Of a stretch of 64,000 nucleotides of DNA, positions 52,200 to 61,762 are shown one piece after another. Position 1 is the first letter of the stretch. Each line of letters starts with the position of its first letter. Origin of the DNA: Clostridiales bacterium SIT11. Its GTDB lineage: Bacteria; Bacillota; Clostridia; Tissierellales; Peptoniphilaceae. The position numbers and the translations under genes were made by a program. The stretch is from assembly GCA_001299455.1 (NCBI GenBank), contig CYUK01000003.1:1426001-1490000 (forward strand), in the 5' to 3' direction. The notes below the pieces were generated by a model. It was not told where the DNA came from. It worked only from the letters and a program-made list of their open reading frames with translations, and ran no database searches.

Positions 52200-53591
52200 A
52201 TGGATCGAGAATATTTAAGCTTAAAACATGTTGAAGGATCTATGATGGAACTTACAGGCCTCCACAGAGTGGGCTTTGGAGAAATCGTAGAAATTACCGC
52301 CCTAGATACAGGAAAAACCCAAATCGGACAAATTACCAAGGTTCAAGGAGATTCCGCCCTGGTCCAAGTTTTTGGAGATAACCTAGGAGCCTCCACCCGG
52401 AACCGGTCCGTCCGCTTTTTGGAAAAACCCTTTGAAATTCCCCTGTCTAAGGAAATCTTAGGCCGGGTCTTTAACGGAATCGGCCAAGCCATCGATGAAG
52501 GCGGCCCCATTTATTCCGATAAACACTTAAATGTCAATGGCCGGCCCATGAACCCGGTGGCCCGGCTTTATCCCCGGAACTTTATCCAAACAGGAATTTC
52601 CTCTATTGACACCTTGATGACCCTGATTCGGGGACAAAAACTCCCCATCTTTTCCGGGTCTGGCCTGCCCCACAATGAGCTGGCCGCCCAAATTGTCCGT
52701 CAAGCCAAGGTCTCCAGTGAGGGCCAGGAAGACAACTTTGCCATTGTCTTTGCCGCCATTGGCGTCAAGCACGACGAAGCCGAATACTTTGAATCCACTT
52801 TTAAGGATTCCGGCGTAGCAGAAAAAGTCGTCATGTATATTAATTATGCTGACGACCCCATTATGGAACGGCTAGTTGTGCCTAAGTGTGCCTTGACTGC
52901 CGCAGAATATCTGGCCTATGAAGAACACAAGCACGTCTTAGTTATTATGACCGACATCACATCCTACGCAGAAGCCCTCCGGGAAGTGTCCTCCACTCGG
53001 GAAGAAGTTCCCTCTAGAAAGGGCTATCCAGGCCACTTGTATTCAGACCTAGCCGCCATCTATGAGCGGGCCGGCATGATCCAAGGCATCGAAGGAAGTG
53101 TCACCTTGATTCCTATTTTGACCATGCCCAATGACGACATCACCCACCCCATTGCCGACTTGACAGGTTATATTACAGAAGGACAAATTGTTCTCTCTCG
53201 GGACCTAAGTGGACAAGGAGTTTATCCTCCTGTTCAAATCCTTCCCTCCCTGTCCCGGCTTATGAAGGACGGAATCGGCGAAGGCTACACTCGGGTGGAC
53301 CATGACACCCTGTCCTCCCAACTCTTTGCCTGCTATTCCAAGGTCCAAGACGTTCGGGCCCTGGCCCAAATTGTAGGAGCCGACGACCTTTCGCCAGAAG
53401 ACCAAGCCTACCTGAAATTTGGCAAGGCCTTTGAAGACCAATTCCTAGACCAAGGGCAAGATGCCAACCGGTCCATTGAAGAATCCCTGGACCTAGGTTG
53501 GGAACTCTTAAAAATCCTGCCTCCAGAAAGTCTAGACCGGCTCAGTGATGAGGACAAGGAAAAATACTTGAAGGTGGACCATGGAAAATAA
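52200..53591 (+). CDS. V-type ATPase subunit B
   Basis: A 463-residue non-catalytic nucleotide-binding subunit. FIQTGISSIDTLMTLIRGQK and IFSGSGLPHNELAAQIVRQ replace a classical P-loop. MTDITSYAEALREVSSTREE and RKGYPGHLYSDLAAIYERAG follow. Its two-base gap from A and 11-base overlap with D are normal operon spacing. Confidence 0.97.
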   Translation: MDREYLSLKHVEGSMMELTGLHRVGFGEIVEITALDTGKTQIGQITKVQGDSALVQVFGDNLGASTRNRSVRFLEKPFEIPLSKEILGRVFNGIGQAIDEGGPIYSDKHLNVNGRPMNPVARLYPRNFIQTGISSIDTLMTLIRGQKLPIFSGSGLPHNELAAQIVRQAKVSSEGQEDNFAIVFAAIGVKHDEAEYFESTFKDSGVAEKVVMYINYADDPIMERLVVPKCALTAAEYLAYEEHKHVLVIMTDITSYAEALREVSSTREEVPSRKGYPGHLYSDLAAIYERAGMIQGIEGSVTLIPILTMPNDDITHPIADLTGYITEGQIVLSRDLSGQGVYPPVQILPSLSRLMKDGIGEGYTRVDHDTLSSQLFACYSKVQDVRALAQIVGADDLSPEDQAYLKFGKAFEDQFLDQGQDANRSIEESLDLGWELLKILPPESLDRLSDEDKEKYLKVDHGK

Positions 53592-54198
53592 AGTCATCCC
53601 CACCAAGGCCAATCTTTTAAACCTAAAAGACCAGGTCCAATTTGCCAAAAAAGGCTACGAGCTCCTAGACCGGAAGAGGACCGTCCTCATCCAAGAAATG
53701 ATGCGCTTAAACCAAGAGGCCCGGAGCCTTCAAAAAAACATTGGCGATATGCTGGCCCAGTCCTACGGGTCCCTTATGGACGCCTCCATTGTTATGGGAT
53801 CTGAAAATGTTCGAGACCTGGCCCAGTCCATGACCCTGGAAGGCGACTTTAAACTGGTCTCCAGGACCGTTATGGGCGTGGAAGTGCCGAAAATCCAGCA
53901 CAAGAAAAAGGAAAGGCGGACAGAATATGCCTTCCACCAAACCACTGCCGCCTTTGACCAGGCCAGCCTGGACTTTAACCGTCTTTTAGACTATATTTAC
54001 CAGCTGGCAGAAGTGGAAACTTCTGTTTTTCGGATTGCAGAAGAAATCAAAGAAACCGCCAAAAGAGCCAATGCCCTGGATAAAATCCAAATTCCAAAGT
54101 TTACGGCGTCCATTAAACAGATCGAAGAAGTCCTCCAGGAAAAAGAAAGAGAAGACTTTTTTCGCTTGAAAAAAGTAAAACAAAAAAGACAAGGATAA
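53581..54198 (+). CDS. V-type ATPase subunit D
   Basis: A 205-residue rotor shaft. The helical hairpin begins VIPTKANLLNLKDQVQFAKK and GYELLDRKRTVLIQEMM, matching subunit D, and ends with the return helix (about 130-200). It is the last gene of the operon and is followed by a terminator. Confidence 0.95.
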   Translation: MENKVIPTKANLLNLKDQVQFAKKGYELLDRKRTVLIQEMMRLNQEARSLQKNIGDMLAQSYGSLMDASIVMGSENVRDLAQSMTLEGDFKLVSRTVMGVEVPKIQHKKKERRTEYAFHQTTAAFDQASLDFNRLLDYIYQLAEVETSVFRIAEEIKETAKRANALDKIQIPKFTASIKQIEEVLQEKEREDFFRLKKVKQKRQG

Positions 54199-54227
54199 TC
54201 TTGCCTTGGGAGTAAATGGAGAAAAGA

Positions 54228-54277
54228 CCCTAGTCAGCAGAGAAAAATTGACTTTATCTCAGACTAGGGCTTTTTTT
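54228..54277 (+). terminator. Terminator of the V-ATPase operon
   Basis: CCCTAGTC (54228-54235) and GACTAGGG (54262-54269) followed by seven T. Confidence 0.88.
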
Positions 54278-54321
54278 GTCTTTAAGTAACAAAAAAATGT
54301 TTCATGGAATGAAAAAAAGTC

Positions 54322-54349
54322 TTGAAACTACAGAAAAAAGGTCTATAAT
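54322..54349 (+). promoter_or_regulatory. Promoter of the surface adhesin gene
   Basis: TTGAAA (54322-54327), 16-base spacer, TATAAT (54344-54349). It gives a leader of about 200 nt that is AT-rich apart from a G tract; the rest of the 54278-54555 spacer shows nothing recognisable. Confidence 0.75.
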
Positions 54350-54482
54350 ATGTAAATGTGTTAATTTGTGTAAGAAAGTGAAAAAATAAAAATCAAGAAG
54401 AGATTTTAGCGAAAAGTGCTTCTTTTTATAAAATAAAGTTTGTTTCATAAAAAGAAACGAAAAAGTTGTTAGAAATATATCC

Positions 54483-54500
54483 GGGGGGGGGTATAACCCC
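54483..54500 (+). repeat. G9 homopolymer with adjacent hairpin in the adhesin leader
   Basis: Nine consecutive G (54483-54491) are followed by TATAACCCC, so GGGGT can pair with ACCCC. It lies between the promoter and the ribosome binding site of the adhesin gene. Long G tracts in such positions are classical sites of slipped-strand variation. Confidence 0.7.
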
Positions 54501-54555
54501 ATAAGGAAAGAAAATTGAAAACGAGCCTGGTACAGGGATTCCAAAGGAGGAAATA

Positions 54556-57500
54556 TTGAATAATCTACTACATGAGTTTTTAGAAAAGAAGAGAGAAGAA
54601 GAACAAGGACGAAAACCAAAATATGGCATGAGGAAACTTTCTATCGGTTTCGTTTCTTGCTTTTTAGGTTGCATGATTTTTATGGCACCAGCCCCCATTC
54701 ATGCCCAAGTCGAAGAAAATAAGGAACCTGTCGCTATAGAAGAACCAGCTTCTCAAGGACCAGAAACACCAAAAGCAGAAGCCATAGTGGAGGAAAAAGC
54801 TCAAGATACTTTAGCCCCAGTAGAAGCCCAAGAAGTCCAAGACGCTCCCAAGGCAGAAGCTGTAGAAGAAAAAGGGGAAGCGACTCCAGCTCCAGTAGAA
54901 GGAGAAGAAACTCAAGAAGAGCCAAAAGTAGAAGCTGTAGTCGAACCTGTTACATTAGATCCAGAAAAAGTAGCAGAATCAGCTGAGGAGCTAGCAAGTG
55001 AAGAAGGTATAGCACCAGAAGAAAATATTGTTGCCCTTGAACTCGCCAAGCTTGCAGATTCAGAAGCTGTCGCAGGAGAAGCCAGAACAGAAGCAAAAGA
55101 TATTTCTAATGAAATAACAAACCAATATGTTGCACTAACCGAAGAAGGACATCAAACACCAGGAACAGTTAAACCAGATGACGGTGAAGCAATAGGTTGG
55201 GAAGTATCCTTTACAACTCCAAGAGGAACAATAGCAGGCGACTATTTTACAATTGACCTTTCAGAAAATTTATCCTTAAAGGGAATTGAGCCTGATCACG
55301 AAAATGAATATCCAATTGAAATCAACGATAAAGTAGTTGCTGATGGTGTGAGACTTGACAGAAGCACTATAAAATATACATTCAATGAAAATGTAAATGA
55401 CCAAAGAAATATAAGAGTATCTGTAAAAGGCTTTGCCTATGTAGATAAGACAAAAGTTCCAAACACAAAAGATGAAAACTTCTCTATTTCAGTTGGTGAT
55501 ACAAAAGATGAAAAAACTCTAAAAGTAGAATATGGAGATACTTATTACACTGAAGATAAATTAAATGGTATCAGCCAATTCACAGAATTCAACCCAAAAA
55601 CTGGAGAATACACTCAAGTATTTTATATAAACCCTGAATCAGAAACTATCACAACATCTACAAAAGATTGGGCTTTTGGTAAAGTTGTGATGTTTATAGA
55701 TGGAGTTACACCAGATGGATCTCCTTCTGATGTTAACTATACAGAAAAAGACACAACTGTTTCAGTTCAAAAATTACCAGCAGGCACTGATGTTCCATCT
55801 GCAATTATAGAAAACCCAGTTCAAACAGATGAAGAAACAGTGGTTAAGACTACATTTAGAAATGGTGGTATTGAAATTGTATTTGCTGATAATTTAGATG
55901 AAAATCTTCGCAGTAACAATATCGACAGTCCATATATTGTAACAGTTAAATCAGTAGCAGCTCCTAGTGAAACAGGTAATAATGTATATTCGAAAGCAAC
56001 TCTTTATGGTGACGGAAATAAATTCCATATTATGGATAATAGCATTGTAACGACTGAAGGAGATACAGATGCTCAAGGAGATAAAGTAGGTTATTTCAAA
56101 GAACATCACGTTTATTACACAAAAGTAGATGGAGTTCTTCAAGAAGACCAAACTTTTACTATTCATTCAAGTAAAACAGAAGGATTTGATTATGATTTCT
56201 ACTTTACAGATAAAAACGAAATAGAAGATTTCAAATTTGTAAAAGTAGATACTGATAAACTAGTTGAAAATCCAGCCTACAATGCTGACGGATCTCTTGC
56301 TCGTGGTGGATACGAAGTTGGAAAGACAAAAGAAGTAACTTATATCTATGAAAGAGATATTAAACACGGATCCTTCCAAGAACACCATATTTATCAAACA
56401 GTAGATGAGAATAAGAATGTTATTTCTACAGACTTTGAAGAAAGTGGTAAAGAAACAACTGGTTTTGATGAAACAGAATATACAACATCGAAGGTAGATA
56501 AAGATGGCTACACACTTGTAGAAGTAAAGGCTACAAATGATAAATCTAAAGATTTGGGCGTACAATTTGATGGACAAGGTGCAGAAACTTCTGGTAATTA
56601 TGTAAATGGAGAAAAATTAGAAGTAACATATATCTATCAAAAACAAGAAGAAAAAGCAGGTTCCTTCCAAGACCACCACATCTATATCACAAAAGACCAA
56701 GATGGAGTAGAAACAGGAAGGAAAACTGAAGATGGAAAACTACAAGAAGGTAAAAAAGAAGAATCTTACACAACATCAAAAGTTGAAAAAGATGGCTTTA
56801 CTCTTGTAAGAACAGAAACTCCAGTAGAAGAACCAACTTACAACGAAGATGGAACAGAAGCAACAGGGAACTTCAAACCAGGCATAAAACAAGAAATCAC
56901 TTACGTTTACGAAAAAATAGTAACTGATCCACAAAAAGAACCAGGTTCCTTCATTGAACACCACATCTATATCACAAAAGATCAAGATGGAGTAGAAACA
57001 GGAAGAAAAACTGAAGATGGAAAACTACAAGAAGGTAAAAAAGAAGAATCTTACACAACATCAAAAGTTGAAAAAGATGGCTTTACTCTTGTGAGAACAG
57101 AAACTCCAGTAGAAGAACCAACTTACAACGAAGATGGAACAGAAGCAACAGGGAACTTCAAACCAGGCATAAAACAAGAAATCACTTACGTTTACGAAAA
57201 AACAGTAACTGATCCACAAAAAGAACCAGGTTCCTTCATTGAACACCACATCTATATCACAAAAGATCAAGATGGAGTAGAAACAGAAAGAAAAACTGAT
57301 GATGGTAAACTTCAAGAAGGTAAGAAAGAAGAATCTTACACAACTGGTAAGGTTGAAAAAGACGGCTTCAAGTTCGTAAGAACAGAAACTCCAGTTAATG
57401 AACCAACATTTGATGAAAATGGTGCTGAAACAAAAGGCAACTATAAACCAGGAGTAAAACAAGAAATCACTTACGTTTACGAAAAAACAGTAAATAATCC

Positions 57501-57939
57501 GACAACTCCTATTACTGGTAACACAGATCCAAAACCAGTAAACCCAAGTACACCAAAGAATCCGGATCCAAAGCCAGTAAATCCAAGTCCAAACCGTCCA
57601 AGTGAACCAGGTCCTGTGGTTTCAGTTGTTTCAGAAGATTCAAAGTCTCCTGAAACGCCAGTAAAGGAAGAGGAAAAGACGCCAGAAGTTAAGGAAGAAG
57701 AGAAACCTGTAGAAAGTCCAGTGGAAGACCAAGCTACAGAAGACAAGAAGGAAGAAGTTCAAGAACCCGTCCAAGAAAAGGCAAGATCTTCTTACGCTAG
57801 CCCTGTCTCTACAAAGAAGACGGAAGAAGGAAAGGCACCTCAAACTTTTGATCCAGGTGTGGCTTCTTATCTAGGCCTAGGTGGCTTGTCTTCCAGCTTG
57901 CTTGCCTACTTTGAAAACAAAAAGAGAAAGAATAAATAA
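54556..57939 (+). CDS. YSIRK-type surface adhesin with five MucBP-like repeats
   Basis: A 1127-residue wall protein. The YSIRK-type signal has YGMRKLSIG at 23-31 and probable cleavage after IHA (50). A Glu/Pro/Ala-rich spacer (50-170) is followed by an adhesin region (about 175-510) resembling SdrG/ClfA fibrinogen-binding folds (IKYTFNENVN is like their TYTFTDYVD strand). Five repeats of about 93-97 residues begin near 512, 605, 702, 797 and 892, each with G(S/Y)F..HH(I/V)Y and ending TY(V/I)YE. A Pro-rich wall-spanning part precedes the C-terminus: APQTFDPG (1094-1101), a hydrophobic stretch and ENKKRKNK. The normal LPxTG is replaced by APQTF. Translation begins at TTG behind AAGGAGG. The middle is more AT-rich than the ends. 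Confidence 0.9.
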   Translation: MNNLLHEFLEKKREEEQGRKPKYGMRKLSIGFVSCFLGCMIFMAPAPIHAQVEENKEPVAIEEPASQGPETPKAEAIVEEKAQDTLAPVEAQEVQDAPKAEAVEEKGEATPAPVEGEETQEEPKVEAVVEPVTLDPEKVAESAEELASEEGIAPEENIVALELAKLADSEAVAGEARTEAKDISNEITNQYVALTEEGHQTPGTVKPDDGEAIGWEVSFTTPRGTIAGDYFTIDLSENLSLKGIEPDHENEYPIEINDKVVADGVRLDRSTIKYTFNENVNDQRNIRVSVKGFAYVDKTKVPNTKDENFSISVGDTKDEKTLKVEYGDTYYTEDKLNGISQFTEFNPKTGEYTQVFYINPESETITTSTKDWAFGKVVMFIDGVTPDGSPSDVNYTEKDTTVSVQKLPAGTDVPSAIIENPVQTDEETVVKTTFRNGGIEIVFADNLDENLRSNNIDSPYIVTVKSVAAPSETGNNVYSKATLYGDGNKFHIMDNSIVTTEGDTDAQGDKVGYFKEHHVYYTKVDGVLQEDQTFTIHSSKTEGFDYDFYFTDKNEIEDFKFVKVDTDKLVENPAYNADGSLARGGYEVGKTKEVTYIYERDIKHGSFQEHHIYQTVDENKNVISTDFEESGKETTGFDETEYTTSKVDKDGYTLVEVKATNDKSKDLGVQFDGQGAETSGNYVNGEKLEVTYIYQKQEEKAGSFQDHHIYITKDQDGVETGRKTEDGKLQEGKKEESYTTSKVEKDGFTLVRTETPVEEPTYNEDGTEATGNFKPGIKQEITYVYEKIVTDPQKEPGSFIEHHIYITKDQDGVETGRKTEDGKLQEGKKEESYTTSKVEKDGFTLVRTETPVEEPTYNEDGTEATGNFKPGIKQEITYVYEKTVTDPQKEPGSFIEHHIYITKDQDGVETERKTDDGKLQEGKKEESYTTGKVEKDGFKFVRTETPVNEPTFDENGAETKGNYKPGVKQEITYVYEKTVNNPTTPITGNTDPKPVNPSTPKNPDPKPVNPSPNRPSEPGPVVSVVSEDSKSPETPVKEEEKTPEVKEEEKPVESPVEDQATEDKKEEVQEPVQEKARSSYASPVSTKKTEEGKAPQTFDPGVASYLGLGGLSSSLLAYFENKKRKNK
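56659..57513 (+). repeat. Three near-identical 285-bp tandem repeats in the adhesin gene
   Basis: Units begin at 56659, 56944 and 57229, exactly 285 bp (95 codons) apart, and differ by few bases in the first two. Two older, diverged units precede them (56089 and 56368). Such an array can expand or contract by recombination. Confidence 0.88.
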
Positions 57940-57958
57940 GCGAAAAATCGAGCTTAAA

Positions 57959-57988
57959 AGGGGAGGGAGAAATCCTTCCTCTTTTTTT
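57959..57988 (+). terminator. Terminator of the adhesin gene
   Basis: AGGGGAGGGA-GAAA-TCCTTCCTCT followed by a T run. Confidence 0.85.
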
Positions 57989-57996
57989 CTGTTTAG

Positions 57997-58024
57997 AAAA
58001 AAACCAGCGTCTTCAGGACGCTGG
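57997..58024 (-). terminator. Terminator of the tetrapyrrole operon
   Basis: Minus-strand CCAGCGTC/GACGCTGG stem (58004-58024) followed by TTTTTTT. Confidence 0.9.
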
Positions 58025-58054
58025 TAATCTGGGATATCCCAGGATACGTTTATT

Positions 58055-59332
58055 TTAGCCCCGGGCAATTTTTTCCAGGACTCGCCGGTTGGCGGCAATG
58101 GTTTCTTGAATAATTTCTTCTGTGTGGGCATTGCTCAAGAAGATGGCTTCAAATTGGGCCGGAGCCAGGATATAGCCTTCCTCTAACATGCCCTTAAAGT
58201 AGGCGGCATACATTTCTGTATCGGCGGCTTGGACGTCATCAAAGCATTTGATTTCATCAAAGTCTCCAAAGAAGAGGCTCAGCATGGAGTGGAAGCGGGT
58301 AACTTTTCCGGGAAGGCCCACTTCTTTTAAGTTTTTCGTAAAACCTTCATCCAGTTCTTGGGCAAACTTGTCCAGCTTGTCATAGATATCTGGATGACTT
58401 TCCAACTCATGAAGGGTATCCAGGCCCATTTTCATGGCCAGGGGGTTGCCGGACAGGGTGCCGGCTTGGTAGACTCCGCCTACAGGGGACAGGTAGTTCA
58501 TAATTTCCCGGGGGCCGGCAAAGGCACCGACAGGAAGGCCGCCACCAATGATTTTTCCATAGGTGTAGAGGTCAGCCTTGATGCCAAAGTGGGCCCCAAC
58601 AGACCCGAATCGAGTTCTGAAACCTGTAATGACTTCGTCAAAGATCAAGAGGGACTTTTCCTGGTCACAAAGGTCTCTCAGGCCTTGTAAAAAGTCTTGG
58701 TCCGGAACCACAACCCCCATGTTGCCGGCAATGGGTTCAATAATAATGCAGGCAATTTCTCCTGGATTTTCCTTAAAGGCGGCCTTGACACTTTCCAGGT
58801 CATTGTAGCGGCAAACCAAGGTGTCCTTAATGACGTCTTGGGGGACGCCCAGGGAGGTAGGGGCATTGTAGGTCAGGGTGCCGGACCCGGACTTGACTAA
58901 AAGTCCGTCAGAGTGGCCGTGGTAGCAGCCTTCAAACTTAATAATCTTGTCCCGGCCAGTATAGCCCCGGGCCAGGCGAATGGCTGACATGGTGGCTTCT
59001 GTTCCAGAGTTGACCATCCGGACCATTCCTGTTCCTGTGGCCTTGGTAAAGGCTTCGGCCATGTCGACTTCCACAGCCGAGGGCAGGCCCAGGGTAATGA
59101 CTTCGTCTAAATAGGTCTTGGCCTTTTCCATAAGGTCTTTTCTTTCATGACCTAAAATCATGGGGCCCCAGGACCCAATATAATCAATGTATTCCTTGCC
59201 TTCTGTATCATAGAGCTTGCAGCCTTGGGCCCGAGTGAAGAAAATAGGGTCTAGGTGGACAGACCCAAAGGCCCGGACAGGGGAATTGACCCCGCCGGGG
59301 ATGACTTTTTTTGCACGTTCATAGAGGTTCAT
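58055..59332 (-). CDS. hemL: Glutamate-1-semialdehyde 2,1-aminomutase
   Basis: A 425-residue PLP enzyme making 5-aminolevulinate. VIPGGVNSPVRAFGSV at the start, GSWGPMILGHE, ARGYTGRDKIIKFEGCYHGH and the lysine motif TYGKIIGGGLPVGAFAG are diagnostic. Full length. It is the last gene of the operon; its ATG overlaps the hemB stop by 4 bases. Confidence 0.97.
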   Translation of the reverse strand: MNLYERAKKVIPGGVNSPVRAFGSVHLDPIFFTRAQGCKLYDTEGKEYIDYIGSWGPMILGHERKDLMEKAKTYLDEVITLGLPSAVEVDMAEAFTKATGTGMVRMVNSGTEATMSAIRLARGYTGRDKIIKFEGCYHGHSDGLLVKSGSGTLTYNAPTSLGVPQDVIKDTLVCRYNDLESVKAAFKENPGEIACIIIEPIAGNMGVVVPDQDFLQGLRDLCDQEKSLLIFDEVITGFRTRFGSVGAHFGIKADLYTYGKIIGGGLPVGAFAGPREIMNYLSPVGGVYQAGTLSGNPLAMKMGLDTLHELESHPDIYDKLDKFAQELDEGFTKNLKEVGLPGKVTRFHSMLSLFFGDFDEIKCFDDVQAADTEMYAAYFKGMLEEGYILAPAQFEAIFLSNAHTEEIIQETIAANRRVLEKIARG

Positions 59333-60297
59333 CGAAGGCCCTCCTTTAGTTTTTTGGCCATTTCCTTGGCATGGTAGCTAATGATAATTTGAGCACCGGC
59401 CCGTTTCATAGCAATCAGGCTTTCGTAGATAATGGATTCGTCAACCAGGCCTTCTTTAATGGCATTTTTAATCATGGAGTATTCTCCGCTGACATTGTAG
59501 ACCACCAGCCGGGTATTGAAGTTTTCCTTAATGGCCTTGACTACATCCAGGTAGGCCAGGGCTGGCTTGACAATAATAAAGTCCGCATCTTCATCCAGGT
59601 CCAAGGCCACTTCTTCCAGGGCTTCCTCGCCATTGTGGAAGTCCATTTGATAGGATTTCCGGTCTCCAAAGGAGGGGGCAGAATCTGCAGCATCCCGGAA
59701 GGGTCCGTAGTAGCTGGAGGCAAATTTGGCAGAATAGGCCATAATGGGAATATTTTCAAAACCATTTTCATCCAGGGTTTTACGGATTTCCCGGACCCGG
59801 AAGTCCATCATGTCAGAGGGAGCTACAATATCGGCGCCGGCCTTGGCATGGGAAAGGGCAATTTTAGCAATGTATTGGGTCGTTTCGTCATTGATGACTA
59901 GGCCATTTTCATCTAAGATGCCACAGTGGCCGTGGTCTGTGTATTCACACATGCAAACATCGGTAACCACTAAGAGGTTGGGTTTCAGGGATTTAATCTT
60001 CCGGACGCCCTTTTGGATAATGCCGTCTTCTGCATAAGCACCAGACCCTACATGGTCCTTGTGGTCTGGGATTCCAAAGAGAATGACTCCGGAAATTCCT
60101 AAACTTTCAATTTCTCTAATTTCTTCTTCCAACATATCAATGGAAAAATGGTAGACACCGGGGAGGGAGGGGATTTCTTTTTTAATGCCTTCTCCTTCCA
60201 CCAGAAAGAGGGGGTAGATAAAGTCCGAGGGCTTTAAGCTCACTTCTTCCACCATTTTTCGGGTAATTGGGTTATTTCGAATTCTTCGCATCCGCAT
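59329..60297 (-). CDS. hemB: Porphobilinogen synthase (ALA dehydratase)
   Basis: A 322-residue enzyme joining two 5-aminolevulinate molecules. The zinc-binding loop VTDVCMCEYTDHGHCG carries three cysteines, so it is the zinc-dependent type. The Schiff-base lysines lie in MAYSAKFASSYYGPFRDA and IVKPALAYLD. The ATG at 60297, nine bases after AAGGAGG, is preferred to the ATG at 60306, which abuts the site. It overlaps the end of the cobA/hemD gene by 26 bases. Confidence 0.96.
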   Translation of the reverse strand: MRMRRIRNNPITRKMVEEVSLKPSDFIYPLFLVEGEGIKKEIPSLPGVYHFSIDMLEEEIREIESLGISGVILFGIPDHKDHVGSGAYAEDGIIQKGVRKIKSLKPNLLVVTDVCMCEYTDHGHCGILDENGLVINDETTQYIAKIALSHAKAGADIVAPSDMMDFRVREIRKTLDENGFENIPIMAYSAKFASSYYGPFRDAADSAPSFGDRKSYQMDFHNGEEALEEVALDLDEDADFIIVKPALAYLDVVKAIKENFNTRLVVYNVSGEYSMIKNAIKEGLVDESIIYESLIAMKRAGAQIIISYHAKEMAKKLKEGLR

Positions 60298-61762
60298 TGT
60301 GCACATCCTCCTTTATCCAGGCCACCATTGAGGGAATGGTGGCTTTTTCTGATTGACCGGCTAAGCTTAAGCCTTGGTCTTCAATTGCTTTTGTTGTAAT
60401 GGGGCCGATACTGACCAGCTTAGTCCCCTCTAAAATCTCCTTGCCGTAGTGGCTGACAAAATTGTTGACTGTAGAAGAAGAGGTAAAGAGGACATAGTCC
60501 AGGGGTCCTTGGATTTCTTCCATTTGGTCTGGAGCCACATTCCGGTAGACCACCAGGTCATCTACCGCACCTAAGTCCTTGTATTGGTCCAAGAGGGACT
60601 GACGGGATTTATTGGAATGGGGAATAAAGATTTTTTTATCCTTTTTCGGGTCAGCCTTAATTTCTTCCACTAAGGATTCCCCAACATAGTCCTGGGGAAC
60701 CAGGTCGGCTCTTAGGCCGTAGCCTTCCAGGCAGGCCTTGGTTTTTTCTCCAATGACACAGAGTTTGACGCCGGCCAGGTCCCGGAGGTCCTTTGTTTCC
60801 AGGTAGGCGTCCATGAAAATTTCCACTGCATTGACTGAGTGGAAGATCAGATAGTTAAAGTCTTGGGCTTCAATCCGCTTTTTCAAAGTTTTTTGGTGGA
60901 CTCTTTCCAGCTGGATACAGGGGGCTTCAATGACTTCGGCTCCTAGATTTCGAAGGGTTTTAGCCAGCTTGGACGCCTGGGTCCGGGCCCTTGTAATGGC
61001 AATTCGCTGACCAAAAAGGGGAAGGGTTTCATAAAAGTTTAAGTCGTCCCGTAAGTCCACCACATCCCCAATGACAATAAGGGAGGGAGACCCAAAATTT
61101 TGGTCTTGGATTTCGTCTGAAATTTTCCCAACAGTAGACCGGAAAACTCTTTGGTCAGGATAGCCTCCATGCATGATGACGGCGGCTTTTCTGTCAGGGT
61201 CCATGCCAGCTTCCATTAATTCTCCTGTAATCAGGGGAAGGTTATTTAAGCCCATGTAAAAAACCAGAGTTCCCTCTAGCTTGGCATAGGCGTGGAAGTC
61301 TCCAGGGTCGCCCTTGGACCGGTGGCCGGTAATAAAACTGACAGAAGTTGATTTTCCCCGGTGGGTAGCCGGAATTCCTGCATACATGAGGGAAACAATC
61401 CCCGAGGTAACGCCGGGAATGACTTCAAAGTCCACGCCATGGTCCAGGCAGTAGAGGGCTTCTTCCCCTCCCCGGCCGAAGACATAAGGGTCGCCGCCCT
61501 TTAAGCGACAGACAACTTTTCCTTCCTTGGCCTTTTCCACCATGAGGGCGTTGATTTCGTCCTGGGTCAGGTAGTGGTGGCTGGCTCGTTTTCCGGCATA
61601 GTAAACTTCCTTGTCCTTGAGATAGGGCAGGATCAGGTCCGGGTTTAAAAGGCGGTCATAGATTAAGACATCGCAAGTGGCGATGGCTTCCTGGGACCGG
61701 AGGGTAATGAGGTCGGAGGGGCCAATGCCCGCTCCTGTAATTTTAACAAGTCCTTTTTTCAT
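60272..61762 (-). CDS. CobA-HemD fusion: uroporphyrinogen III methyltransferase and synthase
   Basis: A 496-residue bifunctional enzyme. Residues 1 to about 245 are SUMT (GAGIGPSDLITLRSQEAIA, LKGGDPYVFGRGGEEA, PGVTSGIVSLMYAGIP), which makes precorrin-2 from uroporphyrinogen III with two methyl transfers. Residues about 252-496 are uroporphyrinogen III synthase (RIAITRARTQASKLAKTL, FTSSSTVNNFV). This fusion is common in clostridia. Together with the Met8-like gene it directs the pathway to siroheme or cobalamin. GGAGG precedes the ATG; it overlaps hemC by 20 bases. Confidence 0.95.
   Translation of the reverse strand: MKKGLVKITGAGIGPSDLITLRSQEAIATCDVLIYDRLLNPDLILPYLKDKEVYYAGKRASHHYLTQDEINALMVEKAKEGKVVCRLKGGDPYVFGRGGEEALYCLDHGVDFEVIPGVTSGIVSLMYAGIPATHRGKSTSVSFITGHRSKGDPGDFHAYAKLEGTLVFYMGLNNLPLITGELMEAGMDPDRKAAVIMHGGYPDQRVFRSTVGKISDEIQDQNFGSPSLIVIGDVVDLRDDLNFYETLPLFGQRIAITRARTQASKLAKTLRNLGAEVIEAPCIQLERVHQKTLKKRIEAQDFNYLIFHSVNAVEIFMDAYLETKDLRDLAGVKLCVIGEKTKACLEGYGLRADLVPQDYVGESLVEEIKADPKKDKKIFIPHSNKSRQSLLDQYKDLGAVDDLVVYRNVAPDQMEEIQGPLDYVLFTSSSTVNNFVSHYGKEILEGTKLVSIGPITTKAIEDQGLSLAGQSEKATIPSMVAWIKEDVHNADAKNSK

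Noticed and set aside
56659-57513. CRISPR array
   Set aside because: The 285-bp periodic units are protein-coding tandem repeats in the adhesin, without unique spacers.
60298-60306. hemB start at the ATG at 60306
   Set aside because: It directly abuts AAGGAGG; the ATG at 60297 has normal spacing.
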